A stretch of 64,000 nt of DNA from Colius striatus (taxonomy: Eukaryota > Chordata > Aves > Coliiformes > Coliidae), in NCBI RefSeq assembly GCF_028858725.1, contig NC_084761.1, forward strand, positions 28,054,501-28,118,500, in the 5' to 3' direction. The position numbers were made by a program, and so were the translations under genes. Under the pieces are notes generated by a model that was given only the letters and a program-made list of their open reading frames with translations, made no database searches and was not told the DNA's origin. Positions 1 to 13,200 of this stretch are shown here, piece after piece (the stretch's first letter is position 1; every line of letters begins with the position of its first letter).

Positions 1-1689
1 CTGAAAAACAATCTGTCTCTTGTACTGAGGTGTGGAATTAGTGTTCTTAGCAGCACAGGCCACAAACAGAGTTTACATGCTTATATACAGCTGTGTATCA
101 AGAATTTATTTTTGTAGTTAGGTCAGTCTGAACATGTATTAAAAGGAAACTGTTTAACCTTGTAAGTATAAGGAGATGTGACGGCTACTGAGCTAGAAAA
201 ACGATTCATTCTGACTGTTAACCCTTCCCTACACAGATTATGAGACTTTAATATTAAAATAGAGCAGTAATCCTGCCTGCTGAAAAATCAAATTGGTCCC
301 TACTCCATATTGTCTTTGTTAAGTGAGCAGGAAACAAAAGGTGAGCTTTTAGCATTTTGGCAGATGGGAGATAAATCCACCAGCTGTAGTAAGTACGTTC
401 TGCAAAGCTCTTGTATGACAAATGTAGCATGTGCCAGCTGTTTTTTCAGTTGAATTATACTATAATATGCTTCAGTTACTCTTAGTAATTATGAATTTTG
501 TATACTGCCAGTACCTGCAGCTGTCTCATCCCATTACTTTTTTTCTGTAATGAACATCTTAAAATAAATAGTTGTGGCTGCCAAACATTACAGAAGTGCA
601 GCCAAGAATAATGTTTAAGAAATGGAGGAAACTTCTTCATCCCAAGATGCTGTGCAGTTCACTCCATGTACAGGATGTAGGGTGAAGGAGAAGGTAATCC
701 TGGCCAACACTTCATACACAAGTCATTCTTCAGAGGCAGATTCTTTTCAATTACAGAAGAGATAAAACTGAGAACTCCAAAACCACACATGGCTACCGAT
801 GAGTCAGGGACTCTACGTATGAGATGGAAATGTTTCAGAAGCAGAAACTGGAACAAAACCACTTAAAATAGCTGCAATTAGATGACTTCTGGTGAGCAAA
901 GTATTTAGATTTAAAAACAATATGGCAAAGTTCTTTTTTTTTGTAAGTACTGACAATTATAATTCAAGTCAATAACAAAAACTCAAAACCATTTAGTATA
1001 GTTGTTCAAATATAACTGGTTTATGTTACAACAAATATTTTTGCCTCTCCAGTTCTTACTAACAGACAAGTGGCAGATGGTTATGATTATTAGTTTTATT
1101 ATTTTTTAATTAGTTAGATAGTTAAGTTTTTTAAAGCTCCTCAAATGCATTGTGACATGGAAGTAACTTCTAAACTATTTACTTCTTTGTCATTTAAGCC
1201 AACATTTCTAAATTGTCTCATATGTTGTTTGTTTTGTAGATTCAGTTTTTATTTCTAAGAATAGAACAGACTTGTGTATACCTGTTCCTTCCCCTGCTTA
1301 GGTTAAACTGTACATTCACTGATCAGTCATCCACACATCTGAAAGGCCAGAATAAAGTTCGTAACAAAGTTGAGAGAACTGTCAATTTCCTTTGAAGTTT
1401 TGGGACATCCAAATTGACAGTGGTCTTAGAGCTTACAACTTAACAATTTGAAGCTCTATACCCTGTCAATCAGCAACAAAAAAACCCCATCATAGATTGC
1501 TTATATTTCTTACCAAATTCTATACAAGGTTGTGGAGAAGTGACACTGAAGATGAAAATAACTTTTAAAACATTAAACCTAATTCCGATTGGATTACTTA
1601 GATTATTTAAAGCAATGTTCCAGATACATGGGAAGACAAAAAAAATCAATTAGGAGGTAAACGCCAGTTGCTCTACTAATGAACAGTAA

Positions 1690-1985
1690 CTGGAAGAAAT
1701 TTCACCCAGTTTTATTGGTGAACCTGACATCATAGGGTATCACAGGATATCCCTTTGGCCAGTTGTGGTCAGCTGTCCTGGCTGTGTCCCCTCCCAGCTT
1801 TTTCGCTGACAGCCTCCTCACTGGGGCTACAGCATGAGAAAGAAAGTCTTGATGCTCTGTAAAACACTGCTCAGCAACAGCTACAACATTATTAACACAG
1901 TTTTGGTAATAAAAACTAAAACACAGCACCATATAGGCTGCTATAAAGAAAATTAACTCCATCCCAGCCAAACCCAGTACAGGTC
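1690..1985 (-). mobile_element. Avian endogenous-retrovirus LTR fragment
   Basis: Read on the minus strand this resembles a common avian ERV LTR: a segment like GGATGGAGTTAATTTTCTT, a GCTGAGCAGTG stretch, then GCTGGGAGGGGACACAGCCA, GGACAGCTGACC, CCAAAGGGATATCC and an AATAAA. Only part of an LTR is present, and no internal viral genes are seen. The 89-residue open frame across it is incidental. Confidence 0.7.
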
Positions 1986-4218
1986 TTTAAAAAGCATTAA
2001 ATTCATCTTAAATTAAAATATAAAATTCCCCCAAACTTAGTCAGAGGGTGACACTTTTATAAGTACATATCTTAAAAGTATTTATTTCATGTTTCTTTTA
2101 TACCTTGGACCAAGTCCTGAAACAAATATGAGTGTTTTGCACTTCTTAAAACCTTTAACAGTAATCACTCATTTGCATAACTACTTAGAACAGTAAATAT
2201 TTGCTGTCGTAAGTTCACTTAAGTAAATGTCATTAAAACTCACAGCACATCTAAACTGTACACAATCAGAAGTCAGAACAGCTTCATTTCATAGTCTGCC
2301 AGACTAGAGGCTTTGCAGGAATAAAGAGAAGAAAGACTAGCCATGAGCTGTAGTGATGCTGCCAAAAGTAAAGTCTTTATTTGGACCAATGACTTATGTC
2401 ACAAGAAGCACCTGACCTTGTTTGTTACCTTCAAGACTGACTTTTGGCACAAGTATAGTGAAGTGAAACTGGTTTCTTGCCCTCTTGGGAGTTGAAGTCT
2501 ATTACCAATAAATCCTTCTAAAAGTGTACAGCATCTTAAGATGCTTAGAGGGAAGAAAACTCTTCTCATAATTGGAAACTGCAAGGTATTTTTATAAAAA
2601 AAAATAGTGGATTTTAGTCCACAAGTATTCTATAGGTTACTGACTGTTTCAGCACTATTTCAGTTCCAAGTTCAGCTTTACAGGCAACAATTACATGTTT
2701 AGCTTGAAAGGAGACCCAAATGTCCAAGAAAGCATAGAACAATTTTCAGTGAATCCTTAAAGTGTCAATTTATTCAGCAACATTTTTTATCTACAGTTTT
2801 TTCACTGATCTACTAGATTCTCATTTTAAAAACCAATACTCTGCTCTACTATTGTAGGTTGCAAAATTGACTTCCCCTTATGAATTATTTTAAAATTCAT
2901 ACTCACCTAACATTCACTGAAGAAGTATTTATTTAATGCTTCCCTTTTGCATATATATATATGCATATACACCTCACAAAGATGACAGATGCAGACTGAA
3001 AACATGACAAATGAGCAGCACCGAATATGGAAAAGTTAGCAGCTGCTGCTAGGAAGTTAGTAAAGAAGCCAAAATGTTTCAGACATCTTTGCATAGAAAA
3101 TTAATGAGGATAGAACTGAAAAACTGCCACAGATCATGAATTTAAGGCTAAGGAATGGGAAACACCTACATAAACAAATGAGACACTGACTCAATGCTTA
3201 CAAGAGCTGCACTAACAGCAGACATACAGTGAAATGCAATATAAAATGCTTTTACGTAAACTACTTCCCCAGCATACATGGATATGCCTTTGTTAGGAAG
3301 TTTATAACTTCCTGAAAAATATTCACATTACTATGCTCAGTAAGAATTCTTATTAAAAATCAAAATTCTGCTACATGTCACCAACACCATCTCTGTATTT
3401 GCTAATTTATTTACACAAATATAATTGACCAAACACTAACTTCATTAAGTACCAAAGAATGGCTCAGACTGTCCTCAAAACACACTCTGTGACCATAATA
3501 TACTGCTAAACCTGGAGAGCTTCCAATTGAAATCCAAAGAGTATGTCAATGTCTTCATCTCAGTTCATAGCCTTGCTGCACAGTTGATGAAGTTTTTAAA
3601 GAAATTACTAAGTTGTCCTTACAAGCTCACACCTTAACTAACCCCCTCAAAACCACATAAATTTGCAGGTAGGAAAGCTGGGTAAACAGCATCCTTTTAC
3701 TCAGATCCCTTAGGTGTCACTGCCTGCATATATACATCACCACTATAAGGCTTGGTGATGCCAATTCCTTTAAGTTACAACAAAGTAGGAAGTGATCTGC
3801 CATTCTGTACTCACACTCAAAATACTGTCTCAAAATGTTACTGTGATAAGATTAAAAGAAATTTGATCATCATTCATTTATAATATGAGCAAAGACTTTG
3901 CATTGAATAACTGCTACTGTGTAATTCAGGAGCTAGTTTTCATACCAAATGCATTCTGATCTATTTAGCTCTGTACTTGGTAACATGTAACATGAAAAAG
4001 ACGGTTTTAAATTTTTTAGGTAATACTTGTAGGTTCTGTTATAGCCACTTTTCACTGTAAAATTAGAGCATCACTCTTACAGATTTAACAATGAAATTCC
4101 TTATGTCAGTTTAAATTACAGCCTTCTAGCACAGAACTAGTTTCTATTGACAGCTTCCTTCATGGGTGGAGCAAACGTCTGATCAAAACTTCTAGCTTTT
4201 CTAAGTATGTAAAGGTTT

Positions 4219-4248
4219 AGATGTTTTCATAAACCTATGAAAACATCT
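4219..4248. repeat. Perfect 13-bp inverted repeat, 4-base loop
   Basis: AGATGTTTTCATA at 4219-4231 and its exact complement TATGAAAACATCT at 4236-4248 flank the loop AACC. A competing pairing of AGGTTT (4213-4218) with AAACCT (4231-4236) is also possible. No gene overlaps it. Confidence 0.8.
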
Positions 4249-7094
4249 TAAAAAGTAACTGGCTTTGTTTTTACACTTGTATCAAAATAACAACTGAAGT
4301 CACAGAGAATCGTGCGGACTTAGTGTAGACTTACAGTTTTTAACAGATGAACGTGTTTTCAGTTCTGCTGGTCAGGCAGTACTCTCTGATACAGGATATT
4401 AAAGTATTGCAGGAGTTTTCCAGATGATGCAACACAGGCAGTCTCTGACAAACAGGCACATTAAAAAAATTTACTACCTATTTTCATGTGGATTAACAAA
4501 GCAGAGTTCCTCTCGTGTCTGTTTTATTTTCTGTCAGCATTTTGCTGCAAGTCTAAAGCTCGTGGACCACTCTGACAACGTTTTAACACTTAACATTAAA
4601 GCTTTAACAAGGCAAGCAGCTGTTTCACAGACAATTTTGTTTTGGAAGTCAGCAATTTTTCCCTTTTAATCAAAGTTGCCGAACTACATTCAGGATCTAG
4701 TTATGAACCTTGATGCTCAACTGTGAGAGCTTTTGTAGTTTAATTTACAGAAAATATAATGCAACTTTAACAGCTGAAATCTACTTCACCACGGAACTCT
4801 AAAAACTATTGTTCTTCTCTAGTTACTGCATTTACAAAACATGTCAATAAAGTGTTATTAAGATCCAGCTATTTACATACAGTGAAGCAGTATGGCTAAA
4901 ACTGGCAGTGCATAAGCACAGCTCCCAGTGTCTCTCCGATGTGCTCAACACTGTGATGACTTCTGGAACAGACTTTTTGCCTTTTTAAAGAACTAGTTAG
5001 TAATCTGTGCAAAATGTAGTATATTTTAAGGCAAAATAAAGCCAGACTATATCTGGACAAGGTAAAAAAATCTGAAACTGGTTCCTTAGGGGAGGTAAAA
5101 ATGAGCAGAGTGATTATAAGACCTGTATTTCTAGAAATACGGACAAAAATGCTATCTCTAATTGGAATTAGTATGATTTTGAACTATGAAAAATTTAAAC
5201 TGTACTAATTATCACAGGTAACAATCCACTACTACTACACAGCATTCTAAACACTCACAAAAGGAGCACTTGGAAAAAAGAAAAGTAGATCAGTGAAGGT
5301 GGAAGTAAAATGGAAGGTCAGTAAGTGTTTTACCAATCATTCCAGTATTTCAAGCAGGACAGAACTCACAGCCTTCCTTCTGTTTAGACAGATAACAGGT
5401 ATGATGAGTTGTGATAGACACTGTGTCACTTGAAAGAAGAATGAAATGGATTTCCAAGAGAAGCACCACTGCACAGGAGACTCTTTACCAAATTCACACA
5501 CTAAAAAAAGGTGGAATGCCAAGTTATCGTAGTGGTATGGCAGATTTGTTGTACACAACAAATTTTCAGGAAGTTATTTGCCTTGCTTTTGTTTAGAAAC
5601 TTGGGTTCTAGTTCCACTCACACCATTGACATTTGGACAATTAAAATGTCAAGCTATGCTTAAAAAATGGTGACTGCAAAACTTGCATAAGATACTGAAG
5701 ATACAATGGTTTGAGCAGACAATATATAAACCATTGTAATAATAAACCATGAAAAATCCAAACATTACTCCAAAGCAAGAATTGCCAGGTTCCCAATTTT
5801 AATAGGGCAAAATCTCTGTCTCCATGTTAACATGACAGTAAGCAACTTCTAAAATCAATTGGAGCAAAGACGTATACATGAGTATAGCCTATACTTTAAG
5901 TGACTAAAGTTAAACCGCCATTTCACATTTCTCAAATGAATGGAACCACATACACTGATTTTTTCTTGTAGAAACCATGGAATGCACTTCCTAAAATATA
6001 TATGCAACATTATTCTCTATTTTAATTTTAAAGAAATGAGACTTATGACACCAAGCTTCTGAGTTCAGAAGTTACTGTGTACCAGTCTGTCGACCTCCTC
6101 CAGTTTTCAACCAGTTTTGAAGAAGAATTGATCCTGAGGACTTCTTAAGAAGTTCTATAAAAATATCAGGGTAATTTAATCTCTAATTTATAGTCTACTT
6201 GAACTGACATAGTTTCCTGAGCTTAGAAATCAAATAAAGTATGGGGGAAATGTATATCTTTGCCTTTGTTGAGAGAAAGCCCATTTAAACTTGACCTCCT
6301 ACAAGCACTCACTGGTCTGCTACCTTGCAAATGATTAATTTCTCCTCTCCCTCTCTACTTGCTCGTTTTCAATAACACCACCATCTTCTCTGAACCAGCT
6401 GATGGCTATATACAGGCTCACAGGCACCACCAGGGTTTGTATTCCCCAGCATCTGGGAAAGGTATGTAATCTGTATCTGTGCCTGTTGAGTGAGATGCCC
6501 TTGTTATGTCCTTTCAAAACTGACAGTATTCTTATATGCTGTGCTGGGAATACAAGTGCCAGCTAGTTACCTGGCACTCTGTATTAATTAAGAGAAGAGT
6601 AAACTTTATATCACATTTTTGCTTAGAGCAATCACAGAACTCATTTGTATCCTCATTTATGACAGCTACTGCTCAGAAGAGCACATTAGATGTGTATCCC
6701 AATAGGTTTTTTTCCAGCTTATTTTAGAAATCTGAAGACTTACTCCACAACTGATTTCAGAATAGCTATAAACACAGAGGTTTCCAAAGCTAAAATTCTC
6801 CAAATTGAGCATCCTATATCTTGAAAGATAAAATTAAAAGTAATAGATTCAATTTACTTTTTGTTATTATGAAATTCATACACAACAACAAAGATGCAAA
6901 ATTTTTACTTCCATGCAAACTTCACAAGGAGCATCAAAAGTTCTTTACAGAACATTCTTTCTTGTTTTGATGGAAGCACATCATCTGGTCCAGATGGTTC
7001 ACTCTTCATGGATTTCACAACAGGTCTACTGCCATACACCAAACAGAAACTAAAATGGTAACAGCTTTCAGAAGAGGAACAAAACTGCACTTAC

Positions 7095-7291
7095 TTTAGC
7101 TTACTGATCCTGGCTTCTGTAGTTTCTGTAAGGTTTTTTGTTTCTTCCTTCCACCGATTTGTTACTTTTTGCTGAGCTACTAACAGACGCCTGAGTTCTG
7201 CAGTAGACTTTTGACTGGTGTCTTCCATTTCCTTAAGTCGAGCTTCATACCCATGTTCTTTCACAGTGTGCTCATGCTCCATCATGCTTAT
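7095..7291 (-). CDS. SCLT1: SCLT1 exon 18, last one found in the window
   Basis: 197 bases, acceptor TTTTTTCTAG, donor GTAAGT. Encodes residues 523-587 ([19 protein letters not shown], then [20 protein letters not shown]) and two bases of Lys. The donor is strong, so at least one further coding exon must exist to the left. Confidence 0.95.
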
Positions 7292-10200
7292 CTAGAAAAA
7301 ACCACAAATTGAGTACAAGCAAGTCTCTCACTTTTTTCTTTGTTTTCTTTATAACACTCAAGTTAAATTTATAAACATTTGTTGAAAGCATGCAACATAC
7401 AATAATTAAACTTGTAATTATATGCTCAGAGATACATGTTCCCAAAGCCAATTTAAGCAAATAGTACAACTGACAATAAAGGATAATGAGCTGTGTATGC
7501 TTATTTTTGTAAATAATCTTCATCCTTCTCCCTTGTGTTTTCTCCACAAAAATACATTCTTTTTTTTAATCTAGCTAAAATGTGTAAAGGGTTTCTTAAC
7601 TGCATCTAAAATCCTTTGTACATGAGAGGAAAATGAAAGCAAGCAATAAATCTTACCCATGCCCACAATGGAAGCCTGACAGGGCAAACATGAGACAAAG
7701 ATCTGGTGTATGCTATATAACTGCTACCTATCTGATCCTTTGTTTTCTAAGTACATTTGACCAAAGAGTTCTGGAGTTGTATCAATATTTCCTGTTTAAT
7801 TTGCCTACTTCCTTTATCTGGCAAGTTGGAAACCAGCCTTGAGATGGTTCTCATTCCTAACTGCAAAACTGCTTACTGATGTCTTCTTCATTGCTGCAGA
7901 TTCTTAAGTCACTTTTCAATATCTTTACACTCCTGGAGTTAAAAGCAGAGGGGAAAGTTCCAGCTTTATATGTTTAGAGGCATCATCAAACATCAAAGCC
8001 GTTACTCCCTCCAGAAGTGAAAGGTACCATAAATCTGCTGAGGTTACCTTTAATTCATTCTCCCACTTGCAGTCTGTTCAGGTGCATTTGGCAGAACATG
8101 TTCAAAAAAACCCAACCATCTTTCCACTAATTATCTTGTTTGCAACTATTCATATAGAAGACTGTTCTCTGTCTAATATTTGTCCGAAGTGTGTCCAATA
8201 CAGAACCAATGTTTGATAAACACAGTATAATTTCCTAGTTACACACTGCTCTGACAACATGGAGGACAGAGAAGTAGAGGAATACTCTGGCTGAAAGTCA
8301 TACAGATGTTCCTAGTACAGCCCGAATAAGTGAAATCACTTGAAGAAAACTGTATCATTATTTAATCTATTCATCTTGTAAAAAGCAAAGAACATTTGAG
8401 ATCTTATCAAGAAGAATTCAATACATAATAAAATACAATTTCATTAGTAGAGATCGAGTTACTCAGTAGGTTCTGAGGACACAGAATGCTACAACAAAAT
8501 TACTTTTAAGCAGAATCTAGGAAGCAGCATTGAAACGTTCATCTTCAAACTTTCAATGATTTTCTCTTAGAGCTGCTGCCTTAATAGGCAAATAGAATGG
8601 CACATAAACCATACCTTTATTTTAGCTTTTTGTTGAGTCTCCATGGCCAGTTTTTTCAAGCCCTCCATTTCTTTTTGCAATTGCTCATTTTCTTGCTGAA
8701 GTTTTAGCCTTTGTTCACTGACAAAGGCACTCTTTTCCCTTTCTGAATCCAAAATGCTTTGCAAGTTACAGATAACTTCCTGGCAACGAGATTTCTCCTC
8801 CTCAGAACTGAAGGAGAAAAAAAGTCTTGTTGAAACTCAATACTGTACTAGAGGAAAAAAGTATATATTGCGACAGATCTTTGGTCTAACCCAGTACAGC
8901 TGTTCACCTGTTTCATCCTCAAAGTTTATATCAGCTCAGCACGTTCAGTGGGGTTGAGAACTAGAACTGGGCACAAAGAGTTTTATCAAAATGACAGAAT
9001 TCATACACTCAATCTAATATTGCAGAAATCTTAGTAAAATGACAAAGTGAAACAGAATATTTTCATGTTAATAACATTTCTAGATTCCCAACTGGTTTGG
9101 TGGGAATCAATTGCTCTGGTGACGTGACAGGATTTACGATCATCAAAGCACAGAAATAACTGAGGCTTCTGGAGAATCCTACAGTTTCATGCTGAAAACA
9201 ACAACCTCATCTAAAAATGTGTACCATATTGTACTTTTTGCCACTGTATTATTGGAACTGCAATAATGTCTATTCGCTCTGAATGCAGAAATTCAATATG
9301 CTATAGAAACATAAGTGTTCTGAATGTGCTAGGAGATACCACACTGTAGATTTACAAAGTAATAAATTCTGCCTGGGTATTTCATAGAGTAACAATATAT
9401 AAAAATGCAGTAAGATTCCAAATAATATAGTCCTGTTTTTATTTTTTTTTCAAAAAACTGCTTGCAGTTCTCATCTTGTAAAGAAAAGCTGTCATTCTAT
9501 AGCATGTGATACCCTTTAATTCTTCTACAGGGATTCATAATTGCCCTTGCTTCAGAATTATGCTATCTTGATGCTACTGGTAAAAAAAGACGTGCTAAAA
9601 ACATAATACAACAATGTAAATAGAAATCATGTCTACTGTTTTCTAATTTCCATAACATCCATTACTTACTTCATTTCCAGTTGTTTCAGTTTATTCTGTG
9701 TTGTCTGTAAACTTAGCTGAAGGTCACCTTTTGTAGTTTCTGCAAGTAAATATTTCTGATGCAGTTGCTCTAATTTTCTATTGTCAGACTCATGTCCTCT
9801 ATCTTGCCTGTAAATCTGAGGAACAAACATATTTTTAAGATGATCTTTACCTTGCACTGTTGATTGGCAGTGTAGTACTGACAAGGAGGCTACTTACTCC
9901 TCTTTGTGTCCTATTTTCCAGTGACTTAAAACAAAACTCGATTTCTATTGTTGCTGCTATTTGGGAGAAAATCGCTTTCAAGGGTCTCACATTCATTTAG
10001 TTTTCTGTCTACTGACGTTTAGGTTTCACTGGAATATGTACCCACTTTCTTTTGGATTATGTCAAACATCTGTCCTTTTACTTTTTATACTTTCCAAAGA
10101 ACCCTCTTTTTCAGTTTAGTATTACAGCTTTGAAACACTTCTGGATTAAAAACCAGAAAGTAACCAAACTTAGAATAATTACTGAAAATTTACATTTAAG

Positions 10201-13200
10201 AAATAGTTAAGCAAAGAAGAAATAAAATAAGAAACTTAAGGTGGAAAAAACAATGAAAAATTGGAAAAATAAATATATCTTTTTCATCTGAAGAAAGATG
10301 TGAAATGTGATGTAAAAAATCATGCAATTATCCTACCTTTTCAAGTTCTTCTTCCACTGCTCGCTTTTCTCTAATGGCTCGTTCAATTTGATTCTGTTTT
10401 TCTCCACATTCCTGTTGAAAAAAGTTATTTTAAAGTAAATCTAATAAAAACCTCCTCAAAATAAAAATTCAAAAAGTGCCAAACACAAAAGCCAGCCACT
10501 GTAAATTTAATTCTTTCTTTAAATGTGCATCTGATGACACGTACCTGCTCATTATTTTCTCCATAGGATCAGTCTCATTCACTATACAAGACACATAGAA
10601 TGAAATCTTTTTAAAATAAATGTAATGCATAAATAGGTGTGTATGCACTGAGCTCTTTTGGTCTCTCACATAGTTTGTTATGAATTCCTGGTTTATTCAA
10701 GAATGTGATGATTGTGATGCACAGATTTTCCCTTAGGATGCCTTATCAACTTTCATATACTTCCATTCTATGTACTCAACTAGAGATATGCAGTACACAT
10801 CTTTCCAAGCTTTATTGACCCCTGAAAAAAACAGGGATATGTAGAATCATAGAATGGTAGGGGTTGGAAGGGATCTTTAGAGATCATCTAGTACAACCCT
10901 CCTGCAGAAGCAGGTCAACCTAGATCAAGTCGCACAGGAACATGTCCAGGCGGGTCTTGAAGACCTCCAAGGAAGGAGACTCCACAACCCCTCTGGGCAG
11001 CCTGTGCCAGGGCTCCCTCATCCTCACAGTGAAACAGTTTTTTCTTATGATTAAATGGAACTTTTTGTGTTCCAACTTCATCCCATTACCCCTTGTCCTG
11101 TTGCTAGATACCATTGAAAAAAGAGATGTCTCAATCTCCTGACACCCACCCTTTAGATATTTGTAAATGTTAAAAAGATCTCCCCTCAGTCTCCTCTTTT
11201 CTAGACTAAAGAGCCCCAGTTCCCGCAGCCTTTCCTCGTATGAAAGACGTTCCAGTTCCCTGATCCTTTTGATGGCCCCGTGCTGGACTCTCCAGAAGTT
11301 CTCTGTCCCTCTTGAGCTGACGAGCCCAGAACTGGACACAGGACTCCAGATGAGGCCTCACCAGGGCAGAGTAGAGAGGGAGCAGAACCTCCCTTGACCT
11401 GCTGGCCACACTCTTCTTGATGCATCCCAGGATGCCATTGGCCTTCTTGACCACGAGAGCACATTGCTGGTTCATGGTTAATTTAATTTCAACCAGGACT
11501 CCCAGGCCTCTCTCTGCAGAGCTTTTCTACTTAAGAAGTGCTATCACATGGCAAATACTTTCTTGAGCACACAATCTCACTGCCAAGATGCTTGTGAACT
11601 ATGGTAAGAATAGGCCTAACTCCTGGAATAAACTTACACAAATAAATGGGTAGATTTGCAGAACTGTGTTAGTTCATGCAGGGCCAGGCAAGTTCTCAGT
11701 AAGATAGGACTGTTTACACAATAAGACAAATCTGTACATGAAAAATTAAGTTTCACAGCAAATATCCTTTGCACCTAAATATGAATCTCTGCACTGACTG
11801 TTAAGACAGTGCACACAGTTGCTTTTGTCAGGTAACATGAAAGATACTGTATGTCACATTAATGTCTGGAGACATGCAGAATGTAAAATGCTATACAGCA
11901 ATAAAGGACAGTCCTAGATAATTACCCATTAATCATATTTCTGTTGACTGACTTTTTTCCTGAATTTAGTATTTTACTTGAACAACAAAAAGCTCGAAGT
12001 CTCACATGTTTTGCTATCAGAAATACTTTCATCAGTCACAGCTTACCATCTGAAGAGCTGAAAGTTCTTCTGTTAGTCGAGAAATGTGCACATTATATTG
12101 CTTCTTTGCAGAGTCTACCTGTGATCAAAACCAAAATAAAACTAAAAAATTAATCCCATGAACTATTTTTCCATTATGTTGTTTAAATATATATATCTAG
12201 TCTATATGAGGTGCTTGTATATAAATATGAAAATATCTGGGACTATAATAACTTACAAATCTTACTACATGAATGTTAGAAAAATGTTTATTATGAATGC
12301 ATATGACGTTAACTGAAGGTGTGTTCAAAAAAAAAGCAGAAAGGAAGGCCTTACAACAAGGCCTTACAAAAAACCCAATAAGATTATCAGGAAAGTTGCC
12401 ATCGTTAGGTGCAGTGTACTTGCAATTTGTTTAACATTTTTAGATCATGTAACAAAATAAATATCTGTTAATACCTGGAGAAACATGACAACTCATAGTT
12501 TAAAATGTTACTTTTAATGATTTTAATAGATTCACTTTTACTGAGATAATTTCAAAATAAGAAATAGGATTTTTTTCTAAACTTCTAAATTCTGATTAGT
12601 AAATCATTGTCACAACTGGAGTGGTTACCCCAGCTGCTCTTTAGCTCTTGCAGTTTCTCCAAACTATGTACAATGCAGTTTTAAGTAATCCACACAATTT
12701 TTGCGATTATTTCACCAAACAGAGGGCACAAACCACCTCTATCCTCATTATGAAAGCTCTGAAAATGTAGGCATTACATTCCTGAAATGTCCTAAAATAA
12801 AAGAATTGGAATGAAAAAGAATCCTTTCATCTCTATACAGTATGTATGCACAGGGTGTCATAGTGAAGAAAGTGAAGGGAGGCAAAATCAATTAACACCA
12901 CTGAAAACTTTCAAATGAGAAAACTGCTTTATACTGTTGTCCACTTACAACAAAAGACATTGCCAACACATGACTGTGACAGGCCTTTACTTTCTCTAGA
13001 GTTTGCTTTAAAATAAAGCCTGTCTCTTTGACATGCAAGTAATTACTGAGAACCTCCAGGCACATTAGTCTGCATTTTAACTGCAGATGGGACACAACAT
13101 GGAGAAAATTAATTTTGTGACCAGCCTTATCAGAAGAGCTTCGATTTTTCAGCTGCTCATAATGACAGTAACAAAACTCATGGAAAGTACAATATTGTTT

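Larger units (their letters stand above)
1..7094 (-). other. Distal SCLT1 intron or flank; no gene identified
   Basis: About 7 kb of AT-rich sequence following the last SCLT1 exon found. It contains the LTR fragment at 1690-1985, a short (TA)n run near 2949-2960 and the hairpin at 4219-4248. I searched the minus strand for the expected terminal SCLT1 exons and found no convincing match, so most of this is read as intron. If SCLT1 ends inside it, the terminal exons have diverged beyond what I can recognise. Confidence 0.4.

Noticed and set aside
622..768. Plus-strand 48-codon frame MEETSSSQDAV...
   Set aside because: Considered as the 3' end of the neighbouring gene expected on that side (JADE1 in human). 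It does not match anything I recall, an in-frame stop lies just before the ATG, and no splice sites support it.
4142..4202. Possible terminal SCLT1 exon ending in EAVNRN and a stop
   Set aside because: The acceptor is acceptable, but the sequence does not resemble the recalled SCLT1 C-terminus beyond a KARS/KAAS coincidence, and the required intermediate exons were not found.
6905..7053. Possible extra SCLT1 exon just downstream of exon 18
   Set aside because: It is in phase with a usable acceptor, but the translation is not coiled coil. It would also need a very short intron of about 40 bases, with the exon 18 donor at 7094 and an acceptor near 7054.
10942..11397. Plus-strand open frames over CR1 copy A, and similar frames over copies B, D and J
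   Set aside because: Antisense shadows of CR1 ORF2 remnants.
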